Below are positions 61,703-64,000 of a stretch of 64,000 nt of DNA, piece after piece. Origin of the DNA: Haberlea rhodopensis (Eukaryota > Streptophyta > Magnoliopsida > Lamiales > Gesneriaceae); contig CAJQUN010000004.1 in the NCBI GenBank assembly GCA_907163345.1, forward strand, positions 15,529,235 through 15,593,234, written 5' to 3'. Positions within the stretch are counted from its first letter, which is position 1. The number at the start of each line of letters is the position of its first letter. Below the pieces are notes generated by a model, which had not been told where the DNA came from, searched no databases, and was given only the letters and a program-made list of their open reading frames with translations. A program made the position numbers and the translations under genes.

Positions 61703-62505
61703 TGTTGGAAAATGTGCTTAATGAATTGAAATTAAGCATGGAAAAGTCGAATACTTGATAAATGACAAAACGAGCAAAAATCGGACGAGAATAAGCTGTC
61801 CGGGAAAACCCGGGCGACGCCCGAGCGCCGCCCAATTTTTGGGCAGCAAGTTGTCCGCTCTTGAGTGCCCAGCATTCTGCCAGGAAATGCAACGGTTATT
61901 TTCGTGATGGGGTGCGTCCTTTCACGTTTGGATACAACTTCTTATGAATAAACACCTCCAAATAGTGTCATTTTGTGGTATCATTTGGCCAAGTATAAAT
62001 ATAACAATCCCTAAGTGAATTAAAAAAAAACTTTTTTATGCAAAGATCAAAGACATATTTTATGCAAGATCAAACTCATTTTTGAGAGCAAAATCCGCAT
62101 ACATATATTGTTCATCCTTTATCTTGTTGAAACGCCTTTAAACCTTTGTGGTTTGAGGAGTTGTGATTTGGAGTGCTCATATCACAAGTCATAGTCATTG
62201 AATCTTAGGAAACGATTGCCGCTAACCGTAAGCACCATAGCGAGACAATATTGTTCAAGGATAGAGATTCCAAATCTCGTCTCGACAAACATTCATAAAG
62301 CCATTGTTACTTTGCTTGCTATTATTCCTAAAATACATATCAATACTAAGATTCCTACAGTAAGAAGCTGCTCTTTACGATAAGTCCCATATAACATAAT
62401 GAAGCCAATTTATAATTTCCGTTTCTTGTTTACTTCTGTTAGGAATATTGTTCAAGCAGTAATCGTTTTTGCCTTAATTAATGTTCCTGTTTTTGTTAGG
62501 ATCAA
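61703..62505 (+). repeat. 3' LTR of the plus-strand copia element
   Basis: Starts TGTTGGAAAATGTGC after the polypurine tract and extends to about 62505, where the RTE tail begins. A GC-rich block near 61805-61845 (CCGGGCGACGCCCGAGCGCC) stands out from the AT-rich LTR. The related copy at 40738 lacks it. Confidence 0.7.
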
Positions 62506-64000
62506 ACACTACTACAACAACAATAACTAAGCCTTTAATCCTAATGAATTGGGGTAGGCTACATGAACAATGGAGAGAATCAAGTCGGGTCCGACACATG
62601 CGTCAGTCTTTTCCAAACGCTTCTATCGGTCAACATATCTTCTGTAATCCCATTGCACTCCAAGTCTTTGCGTATAACTTCGAGCCATGTCTTCTTCGGT
62701 CGTCCTCTCGCTCTCGTGAACTTGCCAAAATCCATGGACTCCACTCGACGCACTTGTGCACTGCTGGGCCTACGTCAAACATGACCAAACCAACGTAAGC
62801 GGCTTTCTTGCATCTTCTCTTCTATACAAGCTACACATACTTCAGCTCGAATATCTTCGTTCCTTATTTTATCTCTTCTGCTCTTACCGCACATCCAACG
62901 AAGCATACACATCTCTGTCACACTCATCTTTTGGATGTGATTCCTCTTGGGTGCCCAGCATTCCGTCCCATATAACATTACGGGTCTAACATCGATTCTA
63001 TAAAACTTTCCCTTCAATTTCATCAGGATATTACGATCGCATAGCACTCCGTGGCGTTTCTCCATTTCAACCAGCCAGCCTGAATCATGTGGTTAACGTC
63101 ACTGTCAATCTCTCTATCCTTTTGGATAATTGAATCTAGGTATCAAAACTTGCTGCTCATCGATACCTCTCCATATATTTCATTTTAGACCTACTTAATC
63201 TAAAACCCTTTGATTCCAATGTCTCTCTCCATAACTCAAATTTGGCATTTACCCCTGCCATTGTCTCGTCGATTAACACAACATCGTCGGCAAAAAGAAT
63301 GTTCCAATGTAATTCAGTCTGTATGTCTTTTGTTATCTCATCCATCACTATAGCGAACAGGAAAAGGACTCAACACAGACCCTTGATGCAATCCAATAGT
63401 GCTCGAGAACTCACTTGTCACCCCACTGCACGTTCTCACTTTGGATGCTACTTCGTGGTACATGTCCTTGATTATATTGACATACTTGATGTGAACTTTT
63501 TTCTTCATCAAATCCCACCATAATATCTCCATTGGTCACTTTATCGTAGGTCTTCTCCAAGTCTATAATGATCATATGCAGATCTTTACTCCTCTCACGA
63601 TAGTGCTCGACAAGTTGACAAAGTAAATTGATAGCTTCAGTAGTTGACCGGCCTGGCATGAACCCAAATTCGTTCTCCGATATCTTAACCTCTCTCCTTA
63701 AATGAATTTCAATTATCCTCTCACAAAGCTTCATTGTGTGACACATGAGTTTTATACCACGACAGTTGGTGCAACTCTGAATGTCGCCCTTGTTCTTATA
63801 GATAGGAATGAGATTACTTTTTCTCCATTCATTTGGAATTTTGTTACTCCTCCAAATCTTGTTAAATATATTTGTTAGCCACTTTATCCCCGTCGGTCCT
63901 AAATATCTCCATACTTCAATAGGGATTCCATCAGGACCAACTGCTCTACATGCTTTCATTTTGTTCAAAGTTTCTTTAACCTCAGATTCTCTAATTCTGC
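62506..64000 (-). mobile_element. RTE-clade LINE, 5' end outside window
   Basis: Minus orientation. The 3' tail is a short TTGTTGTAG-type repeat at 62506-62530, and the reverse transcriptase C-terminal part reads toward higher coordinates up to the window end. Short simple-repeat tails rather than poly-A are typical of RTE. The element is broken by several frameshifts and stops. Confidence 0.9.
62580..64000 (-). pseudogene. RTE reverse transcriptase remnant
   Basis: From the window end: KACRAVGPDGIPIEVWRYLG, NWRGIKLM-like block reading NCRGIKLMCHTMKLCERII, GFMPGRSTTEAINLL, HMIIIDLEKTYDKV (first catalytic Asp), then after frameshifts IGLHQGSVLSPF, the catalytic LFADDVVLIDE near 63290, ETLESKGFRLSRSK, and the thumb region YGTECWAPKRNHIQKMSV with LRWMCGKSRRDKIRNEDIR. 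All are RTE signatures. Frames change near 63530, 63340 and 63065, so it is not functional. Confidence 0.9.

Larger units (their letters stand above)
58545..62505 (+). mobile_element. Defective Ty1/copia element, plus orientation, 5' end missing
   Basis: Order in plus sense: gag (58545-59225), long non-coding middle with interspersed repeats (59740-60790), a reverse transcriptase piece (near 60390), polypurine tract CATGTGGGGGAT (61691-61702), and 3' LTR (61703 to about 62505). The 5' LTR and gag start are absent; the left edge is the joint with the minus-strand copia element at 58514. Confidence 0.8.

Noticed and set aside
62481..62989. Plus-strand open frames at the right end
   Set aside because: Antisense of the RTE reverse transcriptase C-terminal region.
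1..64000. CRISPR array, operons or bacterial-type systems
   Set aside because: Introns, LTR elements, SINEs and plant gene families show a plant nuclear origin; no regular spacer-repeat structure exists.

Overview
This is nuclear DNA of a flowering plant. The genes have many short GT-AG introns, the intergenic DNA is AT-rich and crowded with Ty1/copia, Ty3/gypsy, SINE, RTE, hAT and Mutator-type elements, and the proteins are plant families (DELLA/GRAS, a plastid-type ARM-repeat protein, a GCD1-like mitochondrial protein). The protein sequences look eudicot, perhaps asterid, but that is an impression and not a measurement. No rRNA gene, free-standing tRNA gene or CRISPR array is visible.

Layout. 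1-3037: copia relic cut by the window edge. 3170-7712 (-): 5' four exons of a plastid-type ARM-repeat gene whose remaining exons would lie beyond the copia relic. 10166-13733 (+): four-exon GCD1-like mitochondrial protein. 14496-19545 (-): ten-exon TMEM214-like (DUF2359) membrane protein. 19.7-26.2 kb: retroelement graveyard with a clean solo LTR and a clean hAT-type element. 26684-30353 (+): eight-exon BCCIP/BCP1-like gene with a collapsed gypsy element in intron 3. 31.9-32.6 kb: second hAT-type element. 32.6-46.8 kb: gene-free, AT-rich, with LTR, TRIM, SINE and hairpin remnants. 46888-47165: SINE just upstream of a DELLA gene (47494-49186, +) that carries a one-base frameshift and an altered DELLA motif. 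53067-54782: nearly perfect fold-back element of Mutator type whose arms carry the end of a coding sequence. 55.3-64 kb: nested copia relics and an RTE-clade LINE that runs off the window.

The five host genes have unrelated housekeeping or regulatory jobs and do not form a pathway. From memory, the TMEM214-like and ARM-repeat genes are neighbours in Arabidopsis (At1g23170/At1g23180), so part of the order may be ancient synteny. The most unusual items are the fold-back element with nested hairpins, the lesion and motif change in the DELLA gene, three GC-AG introns that protein continuity supports, and a tandem duplication that copies an exon end with its splice donor.
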